Below are positions 57,070 to 64,000 of a stretch of DNA of 64,000 bases, piece by piece. The DNA comes from Oreochromis niloticus (taxonomy: Eukaryota > Chordata > Actinopteri > Cichliformes > Cichlidae), in assembly GCF_001858045.2 (NCBI RefSeq), contig NC_031965.2, positions 17,597,181 to 17,661,180 on the forward strand, in the 5' to 3' direction. Position 1 is the first letter of the stretch. Every line of letters begins with the position of its first letter. Under the pieces are notes generated by a model. It saw only the letters and a program-made list of their open reading frames with translations, was not told the origin of the DNA and searched no databases. Both the position numbers and the translations under genes were made by a program.

Positions 57070-58036
57070 GTTTGCAGCCAGGGGTCCTCCCAGAAGACAG
57101 ACAGTGCCAGCACACAGCCCTCTGCTGAGGCCTGGGTGTAGGGGAGAGAGAGAAAGAGATAAAATGAGACATAAACAAGTAGATGGATGCTCACTCTTCA
57201 GTGCCCTGGCTTCAGCTGTCAGTCTGAATCTCTGTCTCACCCTCACTGCCTCACACCGCCTCGAACACTCAGGCTTATGCGCGCGCACCCGTGCACGCAG
57301 ACACACAGGAACACGTTGCCCTGGAGAAATCGGTGACACGAGCAAGCAAGCCCCCGTTACAGAGACGTGTACGTATGCGTGTATGACCACACTTCACTCA
57401 CTCAGTCAGAAACACGCGGACATCTGCTGAAAGGAGTGTTTGATGGCGGTCGTATCAGCCATTATGCTCGCACACACGCACAACTGGATTGCACACCAAA
57501 GCACCCGTGCGTCCGCACAAACAAACAAACAAACTAGGTTAGAAGATAATAAAAAAAGCTCCGGGCTTCAAGACTTGACGTAACAACCAGGCACTCAAAA
57601 CGGAAAAAAATAAAACACTTTTAATTATCACAGCCTTCTGTTTTCCCTTTTTATTATTTGTTTATTTTTATTTTTTTATTTCATCTTGCAGTGATTATAT
57701 TGTTTTTGTACGAAGGGGGATTGTCTGTGTCTGGAAGGCGAATTGGGGATATTAAGGGAGAAGAACAGCAGAGTGTATGAAGGACGTTTCCTTATCTCGA
57801 CTACTCCGCCACAGGGCTAGCCTTTGTTTTGCAGTTGTTTGCTCTTTTTTCTTTTTTCTTTTTGTTGTTGTTGTGTATTTGTGTGCATGCACATCCATAT
57901 TAACTGTGGTGTTTATTGCAGGGAGCACATGGCACCCTACAACATACCTACAGGCCTGGTGGTGGTAGAGGAGATGCCGAGGAATCAGATGGGCAAGGTC
58001 AACAAGAAGGACCTCCTGCGACTATTCTTTTCATGA
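24676..58036 (+). CDS. acsf3: acsf3: mitochondrial malonyl-CoA/methylmalonyl-CoA synthetase (acyl-CoA synthetase family member 3), nine coding exons
   Basis: Joined exons 24676-25395, 27999-28154, 32186-32340, 33883-34028, 37724-37821, 39077-39203, 53594-53728, 53941-54052 and 57922-58036 give 1764 nt, that is 587 aa plus stop. The enzyme adenylates malonate or methylmalonate with ATP and transfers it to CoA in the mitochondrial matrix. This supplies mitochondrial fatty acid synthesis, and loss in humans causes combined malonic and methylmalonic aciduria. The first ~60 residues are basic and hydrophobic without acidic runs, fitting a mitochondrial presequence. Motifs in order: P-loop YTSGTTGRPKG (219-229), LPLHHIHG in exon 2, VSGSAALP (347-354), ERYGMTEIG (371-379), GWFKTGD (463-469), GRTSVDIIKSGGYK (482-495), PRNQMGK with catalytic Lys 575. 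Human ACSF3 is 576 aa. All splice junctions are GT-AG and phase-consistent, with no stops, so the gene looks functional. Confidence 0.95.
25396..27998 (+). other. acsf3: acsf3 intron 1 (2603 bp)
   Basis: AT-rich, with a poly-A run at 26270-26289. I see no gene or recognisable transposon in it. Confidence 0.85.
27999..28154 (+). CDS. acsf3: acsf3 coding exon 2 (residues 241-292)
   Basis: 52 codons, phase 0 at both ends, acceptor cccctcag and donor aag|gtcaga. It encodes DDVILHTLPLHHIHGVVNKL and LCPLWVGATCVMLPEF. The LPLHHIHG segment lines the acyl/adenylate pocket and is strongly conserved in malonyl-CoA synthetases. Confidence 0.95.
29940..30440 (-). mobile_element. Tc1-like transposon relic, N-terminal transposase end, in acsf3 intron 2
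   Basis: The minus strand reads MPRWEDISSDLREATVAAHQ then TGKSFKDIS from ATG at 30264. This is the helix-turn-helix start of fish Tc1 transposases. It continues to NPRATSQALQASVSMLN before degenerating. The DDE domain is missing. The flank at 30300-30440 ('gcagcatctggctgctactt', 'tagtttttcgcacactgatt') is the subterminal region of the same kind of element. Confidence 0.7.
31213..31496 (+). repeat. Purine-rich strand ending in G-quadruplex-prone G runs
   Basis: The plus strand is overwhelmingly A/G, starting with a (GA)n run. At 31455-31493 it has runs of 6, 3, 4, 5 and 6 G separated by short loops. The sense strand of the acsf3 intron is therefore the G-rich one. The large minus-strand open frames here are products of low complexity. 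Confidence 0.75.
32149..32172 (+). repeat. acsf3: (TC)n microsatellite forming the polypyrimidine tract of intron 2
   Basis: About 12 TC units end 13 bp before the AG acceptor (32184-32185), followed by actccccccacag. The splice signal of exon 3 therefore consists largely of a microsatellite. Confidence 0.9.
32186..32340 (+). CDS. acsf3: acsf3 coding exon 3 (residues 293-343 and part of 344)
   Basis: 155 nt beginning VWEMLLSS and including NVFMAVPTIYSKLIQYYD and QHFTQPHVKDFVKAVCKERI. It ends in ATA AG|gtactg, leaving two bases of Arg 344 that join the G of exon 4. Confidence 0.95.
32341..33882 (+). other. acsf3: acsf3 intron 3 (1542 bp)
   Basis: No gene, clear repeat or RNA recognised. Confidence 0.85.
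33883..34028 (+). CDS. acsf3: acsf3 coding exon 4 (residues 344-392 and first base of 393)
   Basis: 146 nt encoding LMVSGSAALP and LLERYGMTEIGMALS. This holds the A5 motif (ERYGMTE), whose Glu and Thr contact the adenylate. Glu 377 corresponds to human Glu 359, a known disease position. The donor is cccag|gttgaa, weaker than the gene's other donors because bases +3 to +6 are tgaa. Confidence 0.93.
34029..37723 (+). other. acsf3: acsf3 intron 4 (3695 bp)
   Basis: Contains a (TG)n tract at 35792-35824 and pyrimidine-rich DNA near 35470-35555. No gene or recognisable transposon. Confidence 0.8.
35792..35824. repeat. (TG)n microsatellite in acsf3 intron 4
   Basis: About 33 bp of TG dinucleotide. 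Confidence 0.95.
37724..37821 (+). CDS. acsf3: acsf3 coding exon 5 (residues 393-425)
   Basis: 98 nt beginning with the last two bases of Gly 393 and encoding AVGLPLPGVEVRIV and a variable loop MNNTINTTIVEGTHKETQ. The acceptor is tttgacag and the donor ctcag|gtaatc, ending in phase 0. The loop is six residues shorter than my recollection of human ACSF3. Confidence 0.93.
37822..39076 (+). other. acsf3: acsf3 intron 5 (1255 bp), largely a Tc1 relic
   Basis: About two thirds of the intron is the decayed Tc1 element at 37940-38770. Confidence 0.8.
37940..38770 (+). mobile_element. Tc1-like transposon relic in acsf3 intron 5
   Basis: Plus-strand frames retain SQTLQASFSMLNVKF, IRKRLNKC, RRKPLFFKKNMAA and, near 38305-38350, VMIWVCFAATGPEHLAVIE. 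These come in the order expected from the paired-like domain into the catalytic core of a Tc1 transposase. Many stops and frameshifts follow. The same family appears at 29940-30440 (minus) and 55750-56310 (plus). Confidence 0.75.
39077..39203 (+). CDS. acsf3: acsf3 coding exon 6 (residues 426-467 and first base of 468)
   Basis: 127 nt encoding EGKEGELLVRGPSVFKEYF and ending in DDGWFKT, the start of the A7 motif GWFKTGD. The acceptor is tgcatcag and the donor gacag|gtacca. Confidence 0.95.
39429..39497. repeat. (TG)n microsatellite, long
   Basis: About 69 bp of uninterrupted TG, the first of two such tracts within about 260 bp. Confidence 0.97.
39627..39683. repeat. (TG)n microsatellite, second tract
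   Basis: About 57 bp of TG, 130 bp after the first. A C-run at 39747-39769 and a G-run at about 39822-39831 follow and could pair. Confidence 0.95.
42905..43460 (+). mobile_element. Decayed LINE 3' fragment in acsf3 intron 6
   Basis: One frame from about 43126 reads YEFWVVTKRIRPQIQTVERN, a stop, then VSGLSLIDWVGSSVMREGLS and VEP, matching the C-terminal part of a common fish LINE ORF2 (its 'LWVVTER…RRVSGLSLRDRVRSS' segment). Upstream (42915-43090) are non-adjacent bits of the same LINE, so it is internally deleted. The end 'gatgaatggttgaatgaata' (43432-43451) looks like a short tandem tail. Old and non-functional. Confidence 0.7.
44600..45150. promoter_or_regulatory. Candidate conserved non-coding stretch in intron 6
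   Basis: Unique AT-rich sequence with many homeodomain-type cores (attaatt, taattgc, attaat) and no repeat features. It looks like conserved developmental DNA; not tested. Confidence 0.22.
45770..46035 (+). mobile_element. Internally deleted Tc1-like relic in intron 6 (second family)
   Basis: The blocks 'acagaagactggaaaagatt', 'tctgatgagtctgtctgctt', 'cattcagatgataggctcag' and 'gctgaccgtgtccatccatt' match, in order, the region around the first catalytic Asp (W-S-D-E-S) and the later 'ADHVHPFMT' segment of another abundant fish Tc1 family. The DNA between them is deleted. Confidence 0.6.
47080..47472 (-). repeat. Fragment of a fish DNA transposon
   Basis: Phrases such as 'ggcctggctttcattctcca', 'aagatgttcagtggagttg' and 'tttgctttgtgcactggggc' match, in the antisense sense, a widespread fish transposon that I recall (its 'ggtgttc…ttgag…gcaggccagtcaagttc' region). 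The class is uncertain. Confidence 0.4.
47473..47930. repeat. Possible short inverted-repeat element
   Basis: It starts 'ccgtgttccaaatacctcgg' and later has 'ccgactttccaggtgggaaa' and 'tccgagtcgag' in a loosely inverted arrangement, like a family of fish miniature elements. The ends are not defined. Confidence 0.25.
47960..49670. repeat. Dispersed fish repeat, split by the hAT element
   Basis: The flanks of the hAT insertion (47960-48084 and 49224-49670) read as one continuous repeat once the insert is removed. They contain 'ggaagataccaactggtctc' and 'gcaatctccaggaaacactt' then 'gccagcca', phrases I recognise from a repeat in percomorph genomes. A related tail occurs at 52130-52275. Confidence 0.4.
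48085..49223. mobile_element. Non-autonomous hAT transposon (1139 bp) with perfect 8-bp target duplication
   Basis: The element begins CAGGGGTCGGCAACC and ends GGTTGCAGACCCCTG, near-perfect 15-bp terminal inverted repeats. It is flanked by identical gtctaaca at 48077-48084 and 49224-49231, the 8-bp duplication typical of hAT elements. Just inside the left end lie overlapping perfect palindromes: gcggctccggagccgc (48101-48116) and gccgcatgcggc (48112-48123). No intact transposase frame remains; minus-strand frames at 48308-48800 resemble nothing I can name. The middle (about 48590-48790) is CpG-rich in otherwise AT-rich DNA. Confidence 0.9.
50150..50300. promoter_or_regulatory. Candidate conserved non-coding element in intron 6
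   Basis: Contains 'cttatcgttttaattaagaa' and 'cataacacataatggcggag', unique sequence with homeodomain-type and AT-rich cores, next to a TG run. Suggestive texture only. Confidence 0.25.
50930..51200. promoter_or_regulatory. Candidate conserved non-coding element in intron 6
   Basis: Unique sequence combining CpG-containing parts (tatagccgccgtggcaagcc, gcgacagccgcccgtgatgt) and AT-rich parts (aatgaaatatttatgattta, ctaataaactgaaatgaag). It differs sharply from the purine-rich repeats after it and is the strongest enhancer-like stretch in the intron by eye. Confidence 0.3.
52130..52275. repeat. Fragment of the same dispersed repeat as 49480-49640
   Basis: Shares 'cacttgccagcca' followed by a 'ttttttcc' block with 49523-49560 and has a similar 'ggtagtttccaagg' continuation. 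Confidence 0.35.
53594..53728 (+). CDS. acsf3: acsf3 coding exon 7 (residues 468-512 and first base of 513)
   Basis: 135 nt encoding DTAVYKDGVYWIMGRTSVDI and IKSGGYKISALDVERHLLAH. It holds the hinge/A8 motif (GRTSVDIIKSGGYK) on which the C-terminal domain rotates. Arg 483 corresponds to human Arg 471, a disease position. The acceptor is tattctag and the donor cacgg|gtaagt, the strongest in the gene. Confidence 0.96.
53729..53940 (+). other. acsf3: acsf3 intron 7 (212 bp)
   Basis: Short intron ending in a long T run and tttaatattgtag. Contains nothing else. Confidence 0.9.
53941..54052 (+). CDS. acsf3: acsf3 coding exon 8 (residues 513-549 and part of 550)
   Basis: 112 nt completing Asp 513 and encoding VAVIGAPDATWGQKVTAVVQ and LKRGKSMTLPELKTWA, part of the mobile C-terminal domain. 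It ends gcaag|gtactg in phase 2. Confidence 0.95.
54265..54360. repeat. Fragment of a fish dispersed repeat
   Basis: The sequence 'aaaatccatccactctctta', 'ttatccaattcaggtcatgg' and 'ggagcctatcccagctgtca' matches the motif chain 'atccatcc…cttatcc…gggtcgcggg…ctggagcctatcccagctgtc' common in fish genomes. Confidence 0.6.
55750..56310 (+). mobile_element. Tc1-like transposon relic in acsf3 intron 8, internally deleted
   Basis: Its second half parallels the relic at 37940-38770 closely: 'gagagctgtgcatgaatgaa', 'gaggttgataaagtcataca' and 'tattgctgctaaaggtagtt' against their counterparts at 38560-38720. Between about 55828 and 55840 the catalytic middle is missing. It extends further 3' ('aaataaataatgacatgttt') into what looks like the terminal region. 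Confidence 0.7.
56867..56894. repeat. (TG)n microsatellite
   Basis: About 28 bp of TG. Confidence 0.95.
56995..57067. repeat. (CA)n microsatellite, long
   Basis: About 73 bp of uninterrupted CA. It lies 100 bp from a TG tract of opposite phase, so the two can pair as a long hairpin. Confidence 0.97.
57922..58036 (+). CDS. acsf3: acsf3 coding exon 9 (last base of residue 550, residues 551-587, stop)
   Basis: 115 nt beginning with the third base of Arg 550 and encoding EHMAPYNIPTGLVVVEEM and PRNQMGKVNKKDLLRLFFS, then TGA. It carries the A10 motif with the catalytic Lys (Lys 575), needed for adenylation. Arg 570 corresponds to human Arg 558, the most often reported disease position. The acceptor is tttattgcag after a T-rich tract. 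Confidence 0.96.
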
Positions 58037-58195
58037 CTGGAAAACTTGCATGACAACATACATGTGCCTGGATAAAGAACTGCAGGTGTACATCACATCC
58101 TGGCCGTTTCTCTCTGCTTCTTTCAGTAGATGAGTGCACACAGGTAGACAGAGAGGAGGCAGAAAAGTAAATAAAGACATCGTGGAAACATTTGA
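58037..58195 (+). other. acsf3: acsf3 3' UTR with candidate polyadenylation signal
   Basis: The first AATAAA after the stop is at 58170-58175. Further AATAAA motifs at 58339-58344 and 58395-58400 could give longer 3' ends. The actual cleavage site cannot be told from sequence alone. Confidence 0.45.
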
Positions 58196-61100
58196 GGAAA
58201 CTTATTCCCAACTATAAATACATTATAAATATAATTTATATGTAAAATGTAATACACAGCGGAGGCGACATCATAACCACTTGCGATCAGCTGCCATCTT
58301 CAAAACAACATTGGTGCATCAATACTGATAAAACGGCAAATAAAAAGGAGACAGCCAGTTTCACAGTTTGCGAGTGAATGGGGTCAAGTTGGCAAATAAA
58401 TGCAAAAATCGAATATATCAGGATATATCATTGTAAATACATTGCTGTCTTCAAACACAGAAAGCCAGATTACAGAAATTCACATTAACTTCTTACGTTC
58501 AGCACAAGCAGAACCTCGTAGGTTTGAAACAGAAATTCCTCCACAAAGTAGTTGTTGCTACGGTGATTTAACTATGTAACCGGAATACAGCCAGCTGGCA
58601 ACCAGTTACAAAGAGTTTGTGCCCATTGGTGGAAACTGATGCAGATTGATTGCAATATGTTTGCACCCTGTTATTAATTATTTGCCAATCTCTCTGAGAG
58701 TGAGTGCAGTCAGTCTATGATTGGTGGGAGACAGGTTTCCTCACATTTGGAGGTCACCTGTGGAGTCACATTGCAATCTGTAACTAACTAAATGCAAGTA
58801 GTTGCAGTGAGCAAGTAGTACTGGAAGTACTTCGAATCGATCTCAAACAGCAAAGACATTCAGCCATCATTCAGTCACTGGGCAAACATGTTAACTGTCT
58901 ACCACTTTTTACTCTTCTGTGACATTAGAAAACTGTGGAAATCATCAGTCTGATATTTGTTTGGAACAGTATTAAACAGAACTTCTGCAAGGAGACACAG
59001 TGTTAGCGACACAAAATTAGCCAAATTAGCTTCAAAAAGGTGTGGTATAAACAGTGTTTCTGTACATGTTTGCTGTTATCCAGGTCATATACTTAGGTCC
59101 AAGAGATTTGATTCAAACTTGAGGGAACTTCTTGTCTTCAGGAATCAAAAAGAAGACCCTTTGTCTTCTACTGAAGTACTTATCATATAAAAAAACAAAC
59201 ACTTCAGCTGTGAGTGTGCTTTCAAATGATGCTACTTTCCCACAATGAAAGGTGCGTAGAGGACCTTTTTAGAGCTAAAAAAAAATGTGAATCTGTTGCA
59301 AATGTTTGTGGCAGCTCTTGGAAAACAAAATAAATATGAAATTTCAAACACTTTGTGAAGTGTTTTGCACCCAGCGAAACTGAGGGGTCCGCTCTTCAAT
59401 CTGCATTAATGAGAGGGGAACAGCTAGCTGTGGTGTGCATGCATCGTGATGACCAGGATTTTCAAACGCTCCACTAAAAAAATGCTCGCACCCAGAAGCA
59501 GCGTTTGGTAAATGTGCTCTTATTGGAATATTCTGATGTTTGATTGGTGAAAATGGTGTGATCAGAGAATACGCAATGACAGCTTTTTGTGGTAGAGTGG
59601 TGTAACCAGAATTAAGGATCATGGTTAATTAAACCTGCACTAAACAAAATGAAAGCGGGTGCGGTGGTAAATCAGGAGAAAGACGATGAACACTGTTGGG
59701 TTGATTTAGTTTTGTAAACACACTGATGCACTTGGAATAACAGACAGTTTTCATATGAAAATTAAAAAGTTTTGGAAATTTTTAATTAAAAAGTGTTTTG
59801 GAAGTTATTTTGTTTCCTCCTCTTTTTTTTCCCAAAGAGTGTTACACTGTGTCTGTGCAGCTGTGGCTACGCAGGTGCAATGAGAGCCTGAAGGCGGATT
59901 CTCTAGCAAGGCACAACACCACAGCTGGATGCCCCGCACTCCATCTGACTAACCCTCTCGCTCCGCTCACTCTTCTCACCTCTCATCGGTTCTCATTTCC
60001 ATTCCTACAATGTCTAACCTCTTCTGTCTTCATCACAAGTTACGACAAATTGCAGTGGTACTGGGACCGACTCGGCTGTGAGGCTCTTCTCGGATGAACC
60101 CTGGCTTGCCGCCAGAGTGTGCAGAGAGCGTGTGAAGAGATTTAAGTAAAGCCGGGGAAAGAAGGCAAAAATATGATGCAGGACTGTCACAGTGATTGGA
60201 TTCCTACCAACAGCTGTGAAAATGTGGGTGAAAGAAATTAATATGCAAAAAATAAAGTCAGCAAAGGGCATGAAGTAAGTGATACGGTCGTGGCGAGAAG
60301 CAACGAGGAGAATGAGGCAAGGCGATGCGGTTGAGATAAACAGTCATGATGAAGAGTCAGAGGACTGAAGATAGAAAGAAATACAAGTGCAGCCCCCAGC
60401 TGACACAACCTTCTGTCCACACACAGAAACACACGCACACACACACTCGTCCGCCCACAGTCACCAGAGACCTGATTAAGAGAGCAGAGCTATCGATCTG
60501 TGGGCTGGCAGGCTAGGATGGATGAGCAGGCAGGGCTGCAAGAGCACCAGAGGACAGCTTCAGTGCCCCCAAATCCCCACGCCACCCCACCCAACCACCC
60601 ACGCCAGAGCCAGGAGTCAGCTGGGGCCACGGGCAAGAAGGCTGGGGCTGCCACACTGAGGCTGCAGCGAAGCAGCAGAGGGTCAAATTCAAACTGAAGA
60701 GCGCGTGTGGTGTGGAGTAATCAGTGCACCGTACTGTGTGTGTTCAGGAGAGCACCAAAGACGGGTCTCAGTGCTCACCTGGTGCACACACGGGAGGGGG
60801 CGGGGAAGGTGGTGGCTATTCCCTGGACTCAACTCGATGGAGTACTTGTGCCCTTGAACTGTCTCTACCTCCCCTTTTTGCCTCCCTCACACACACACAA
60901 ACACACACGCACTCTGCCCATGTTTGCCGGAGCGTGGTGAAAGAGGTTGTCTGCAGATGGCTGCTTATTGGGCCCCAGGGTCCTGGAGGGTGGGTTATGG
61001 GGACACCGATGAGACCGTTTGTGTATTTGAGATACAAACAGTGTTTGTGGCAAAGGTGATGGTACAAAGAAGCTAACACAGAGTTCATGTTATGCTGATT

Positions 61101-61590
61101 GTGCCCTTTTTTAGTCACAGTTTCACTTTTTTATGTAAACCTATCTGCAAATTTAGCTTCCTTTTCCTATTAACATTAACTTTTGTTATTGCATCAGGTA
61201 CACTAATCAAATGCCAAATGATTGAATCACTGATTCATTTTCTGTGCTGGCCTTTCAGAAACCTATCCCAGCATGGGTCTCGTTGACGGCAGGCAGTGTT
61301 AGCTTCACTTCTATGGAACGCCAGGAAGCAGTCAGTTGGTCTTCTATAGCAAAAAAAACCAAACAAAAAAACACATACACATATACACATTTCTGAATAA
61401 TCATGTATATTGAGACTTTCAAATTAAAAGTGACAAAGCTTTTCTTTTTCCAGAATTATAGCCATACTACAGCAGGTCAACATCAACTGCTCTCCATCAT
61501 CTCTCCTTTTAAGAGGGAATTAAACTGTTTTCATTCATAGAGGTGTTAAGTTAGTTTTTATCAAAACAGAGTGCAGCTCCAGCACAGCAG
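58196..61590. other. Intergenic, no gene recognised
   Basis: Holds the repeat at 58580-58850 and otherwise unique or low-complexity sequence. A 65-codon proline-rich open frame at 60500-60697 and several others are not recognisable. No exon of cdh15, the expected downstream neighbour, could be read. Confidence 0.45.
58580..58850. repeat. Dispersed fish repeat fragment
   Basis: The run 'gcaaccagttacaaagagtt', 'gattgattgcaatatgtttg', 'ctgagagtgagtgcagtcag' and 'ggaggtcacctgtggagtca' matches a repeat I recall from percomorph genomes and may belong with the family at 47960-49670. Confidence 0.45.
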
Positions 61591-61599
61591 TGCTGATTT

Positions 61600-61930
61600 A
61601 CTCCACTGTAATCTGTTAGAAACAGCAGATCATCTGCCTTCATCACCCTATCTTTAGCATCGTCCTCCGTCACACCAACTCTCTGCATGTCCTGCTTCGC
61701 AACATCCACAGACCCTGTGGTCTTCTCTTCTACCAGCAATATATTGTCCAATATATCCACTATCCCTTATTTACACATGTCCAAACCATCTCAGCCTTAC
61801 CTCTCAAACTTTGTCCCTCTGATGTATTCATTTCTAATCTTGCCCATCTTGTCCATTTGTTATGAGTCTTAACATCTTCAACTCTGCCACCTCCAGTCTT
61901 TTTATTATTTAATGTCGCCACCTCTAGACC
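61600..61930 (-). mobile_element. Old LINE 3' fragment, minus strand
   Basis: Minus-strand translation at about 61709-61626 reads VDVAKQDMQRVGVTEDDAKD then RV. This corresponds to the end of a common fish LINE ORF2 ('MDVVREDM…VGVTEEDAEDR…W'). The plus strand carries the familiar 'acatgtccaaaccatctcag' and 'tcaactctgccacctccagt' phrases of the same element. Frameshifts are present. Confidence 0.7.
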
Positions 61931-64000
61931 TTCCCTTTCAATCCATTAGAAAGTGTTTTAACATTTTGAGAAATGGGCTGATGTGTGTTTGTTCCCAAGT
62001 CTAAGGTCAGAAAACAACTCTGCCATTTCCACGTCTGTCTGCTCAGAATATAGACTGGAAAGAGAAGGAAACAGCTTCCAAGGATGTTGGTCAAGGCTGA
62101 GAAACAAGGTCTTTTTTACGCTTTTGGGCAGATCAAACATTACGTGATAACTTTACAAAAATATTCCAGATACAACAGTATCATATTTCTTTAAACATAT
62201 TTCCGCAATATAAAACTATCATGATAGGCTGTGGCTCAGGACGTGGTGCCGTTCCTTCAGTCTACTTATTGCTTGTTGCTCCTTGTGCATCCACTGGAGT
62301 TTGGAGTTTAAGGGCATAGAATAAAGTGCTATTTGAATGTGTGTGGGGTAAAAAACTTTATTAACAAAAGTAATAAAAGCAAAGTAATGTGTATATATAT
62401 ATATATGCATTACTTTGGTATATATATAGCTTAACTTTATTAATTGTGTTAATAGTCTGAATCCGAGCGCTGGCATGCCAGATTTTTACAATAAGCAATG
62501 GATATTTGCTCTTTCTGACGCAACGCAGCATTTGCACATTGGTCAACACCGTATGCGCTCCGTGTACTTTGAGGATTGTGCATATGGTATCCTACTTTGA
62601 CACATATCCTCTGTCACTCCGACTCCACAGAAGTCTCAGCCTCCATGCTGCTCTGAACATGAAAGCCATCCATCATGAATAAATCTGGAGGAGAAAGAAG
62701 TTCCTCCCTCTTCTCTCTCAACTCTGACTGCATAATAAACAGGTCAGACTGAAGCAGTGAGTCACACAAACACAATAGCCTCTGAATTCAAGGTAAAGTT
62801 TTTTTTGTTTAATTCGCTGCTCTTCTGTTCTGTACGCTGCAGACACAGACTGAAAATCGGGTTATAATTATACAGTCAAACATTCACGTGCGCACTTTTG
62901 ACAGTCACAAAAGGCTCCGGGCCTGCGGCTACTTGATCAACATGACAGGCTTATGGATGTAAGTGGGTAGAGAGACGAGTGATGGGAGGATGACAGGCAA
63001 GGCTTTCAGCCCCAGGGACGCCCAAGTGTTCGCTACACACACATGAAAACACACATCAGTGAATCCAGAACCCCACCAGGCCTGTGTGGGTGCGTATCCG
63101 ACGCTTGTAGTGGCAGGTTGTTGTTTACATGGAGCTCATGTTTATTCTGAAGCTACTTACACCTCACTGGCTCGGCCTCGGGCTTTGCTCCTGTGAAACT
63201 CCTGCCAACTTGCTGTTTTCTCTTTGCCCTTTTCTCTGCTGCCCTTTTCCCCCCTCTTTCTTATTCCGTTACAGTCACTTCCTTTCTTCTCTTCTCTGCC
63301 CCTCGTTACTATCTGTTAATTATCTTAGTCTCACTGTGATGTTCCGCAACATGTTTTCAGCCATACTGGCAGCGTGGCTCCAGGGATTGTCGGTGCATCA
63401 CGTCATTGACTGAATTATCCCAACAACTATTTAGTGGACTGTAATTTGTGAAGAACCAGCTGATTTTCTGATTCTCCCACCAGCGAGACAAATACCCTCC
63501 TCTGAAACAGGCCTTACTCCTCAAAAGAAGGATTTTCATCCAGTTATGTCCACAAACTCATTCTTTCCAGATGAAGGGAAATATATTAATTTTCGAACTG
63601 GCCACCTCCAACCACCAGCGATAGACACACAACTCCTCTCAAGCTCACACTCTTCTGGTTAAATGAACACAAAACCACCTGTTTTGAATTATTTATACCA
63701 CATAACTATGAAAAGCCAAGTGAACTCTTCTCTACATAAACAAACAGGTAGGGATAACTGTAATAAATGGTCAGGGTAACCAACCAGTAATGTTTAGCTT
63801 CATGTGAAGGTCAGCAACATGCTACTAGCTTACCTAGCATGGGCTCCGTAGCACAGTTGTCTAATGAACACAAACTATACAGTGCCAGATCTCCACTGCA
63901 CTATATTTACTAATGTAGAAGTAGAAAAACTAAGTACATCTTTACAGCTTCCATATGAATTAAGAGGGTGAGCAGCAGTCAGGTGCTGCTAATCAAATAC
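61931..64000. other. Intergenic, no gene recognised
   Basis: Includes a short TA-rich run at about 62390-62406 and pyrimidine-rich DNA near 63210-63310. A 94-codon plus-strand open frame at 63129-63413 is hydrophobic but matches no family I know. Confidence 0.45.

Larger units (their letters stand above)
54053..57921 (+). other. acsf3: acsf3 intron 8 (3869 bp)
   Basis: Contains a small retroelement-like fragment (54265-54360), a Tc1 relic (55750-56310), and TG/CA tracts at 56867-56894 and 56995-57067. Confidence 0.85.

Noticed and set aside
56871..57430. Open frames crossing TG/CA tracts, such as long Cys-Val or Thr-His runs
   Set aside because: Dinucleotide repeats cannot produce stop codons in these frames, so the frames are artefacts.
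58037..64000. Exons of cdh15, the expected downstream neighbour
   Set aside because: Looked for cadherin signal-peptide and repeat motifs on both strands; none readable in this window.
1..64000. A CRISPR array, operon, toxin-antitoxin set, phage or other novel system
   Set aside because: The window is vertebrate nuclear DNA with one spliced gene and transposons. No regular spaced repeats or gene clusters of that kind are present.

Overview
The window looks like nuclear DNA of a teleost fish, most likely a percomorph. It is AT-rich with long introns, has no operons, and is scattered with fish-type Tc1, hAT and LINE remnants and CA/TG microsatellites. I recognise one host protein-coding gene: acsf3 (mitochondrial malonyl-CoA/methylmalonyl-CoA synthetase) on the plus strand. 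All nine coding exons lie between 24676 and 58036. Each junction has an AG acceptor and GT donor, the reading phases agree at every junction, and the joined product is 587 aa with all AMP-binding-enzyme motifs. Layout: 1-2273 is the right part of a DD37E Tc1-like transposon with an intact 338-aa transposase on the minus strand; its right inverted repeat is split by a solo LTR with a perfect 5-bp target duplication. 2274-24588 is intergenic. It holds relics (a BED-finger/hAT remnant, a 5'-truncated LINE with a 13-bp target duplication, a PIF/Harbinger-like scrap, a Tc1 relic, LINE tails), stretches that look like conserved non-coding DNA, and two CpG-enriched segments. The CpG-enriched segment nearer the gene (about 21955-22350) is my best guess for the acsf3 promoter and non-coding first exon. 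24589-58036 is acsf3. Its introns carry most of the remaining mobile DNA, including a 14.4-kb intron 6 with a LINE fragment, Tc1 relics and a non-autonomous hAT element with perfect 8-bp target duplications. 58037-64000 is a short 3' UTR followed by intergenic DNA with an old minus-strand LINE fragment. acsf3 is the only gene whose function can be assigned. Its product activates malonate and methylmalonate in mitochondria and feeds mitochondrial fatty acid synthesis and protein malonylation. The known vertebrate neighbours (cbfa2t3 and cdh15) were looked for and not seen. I found no previously undescribed biological system. The most notable non-genic items are the nested DD37E transposon/LTR, the hAT element, a 28/30 foldback repeat, a 12-bp-stem hairpin in conserved-looking DNA, the CpG-enriched blocks, and splice sites of acsf3 that rest on a microsatellite or a weak donor.
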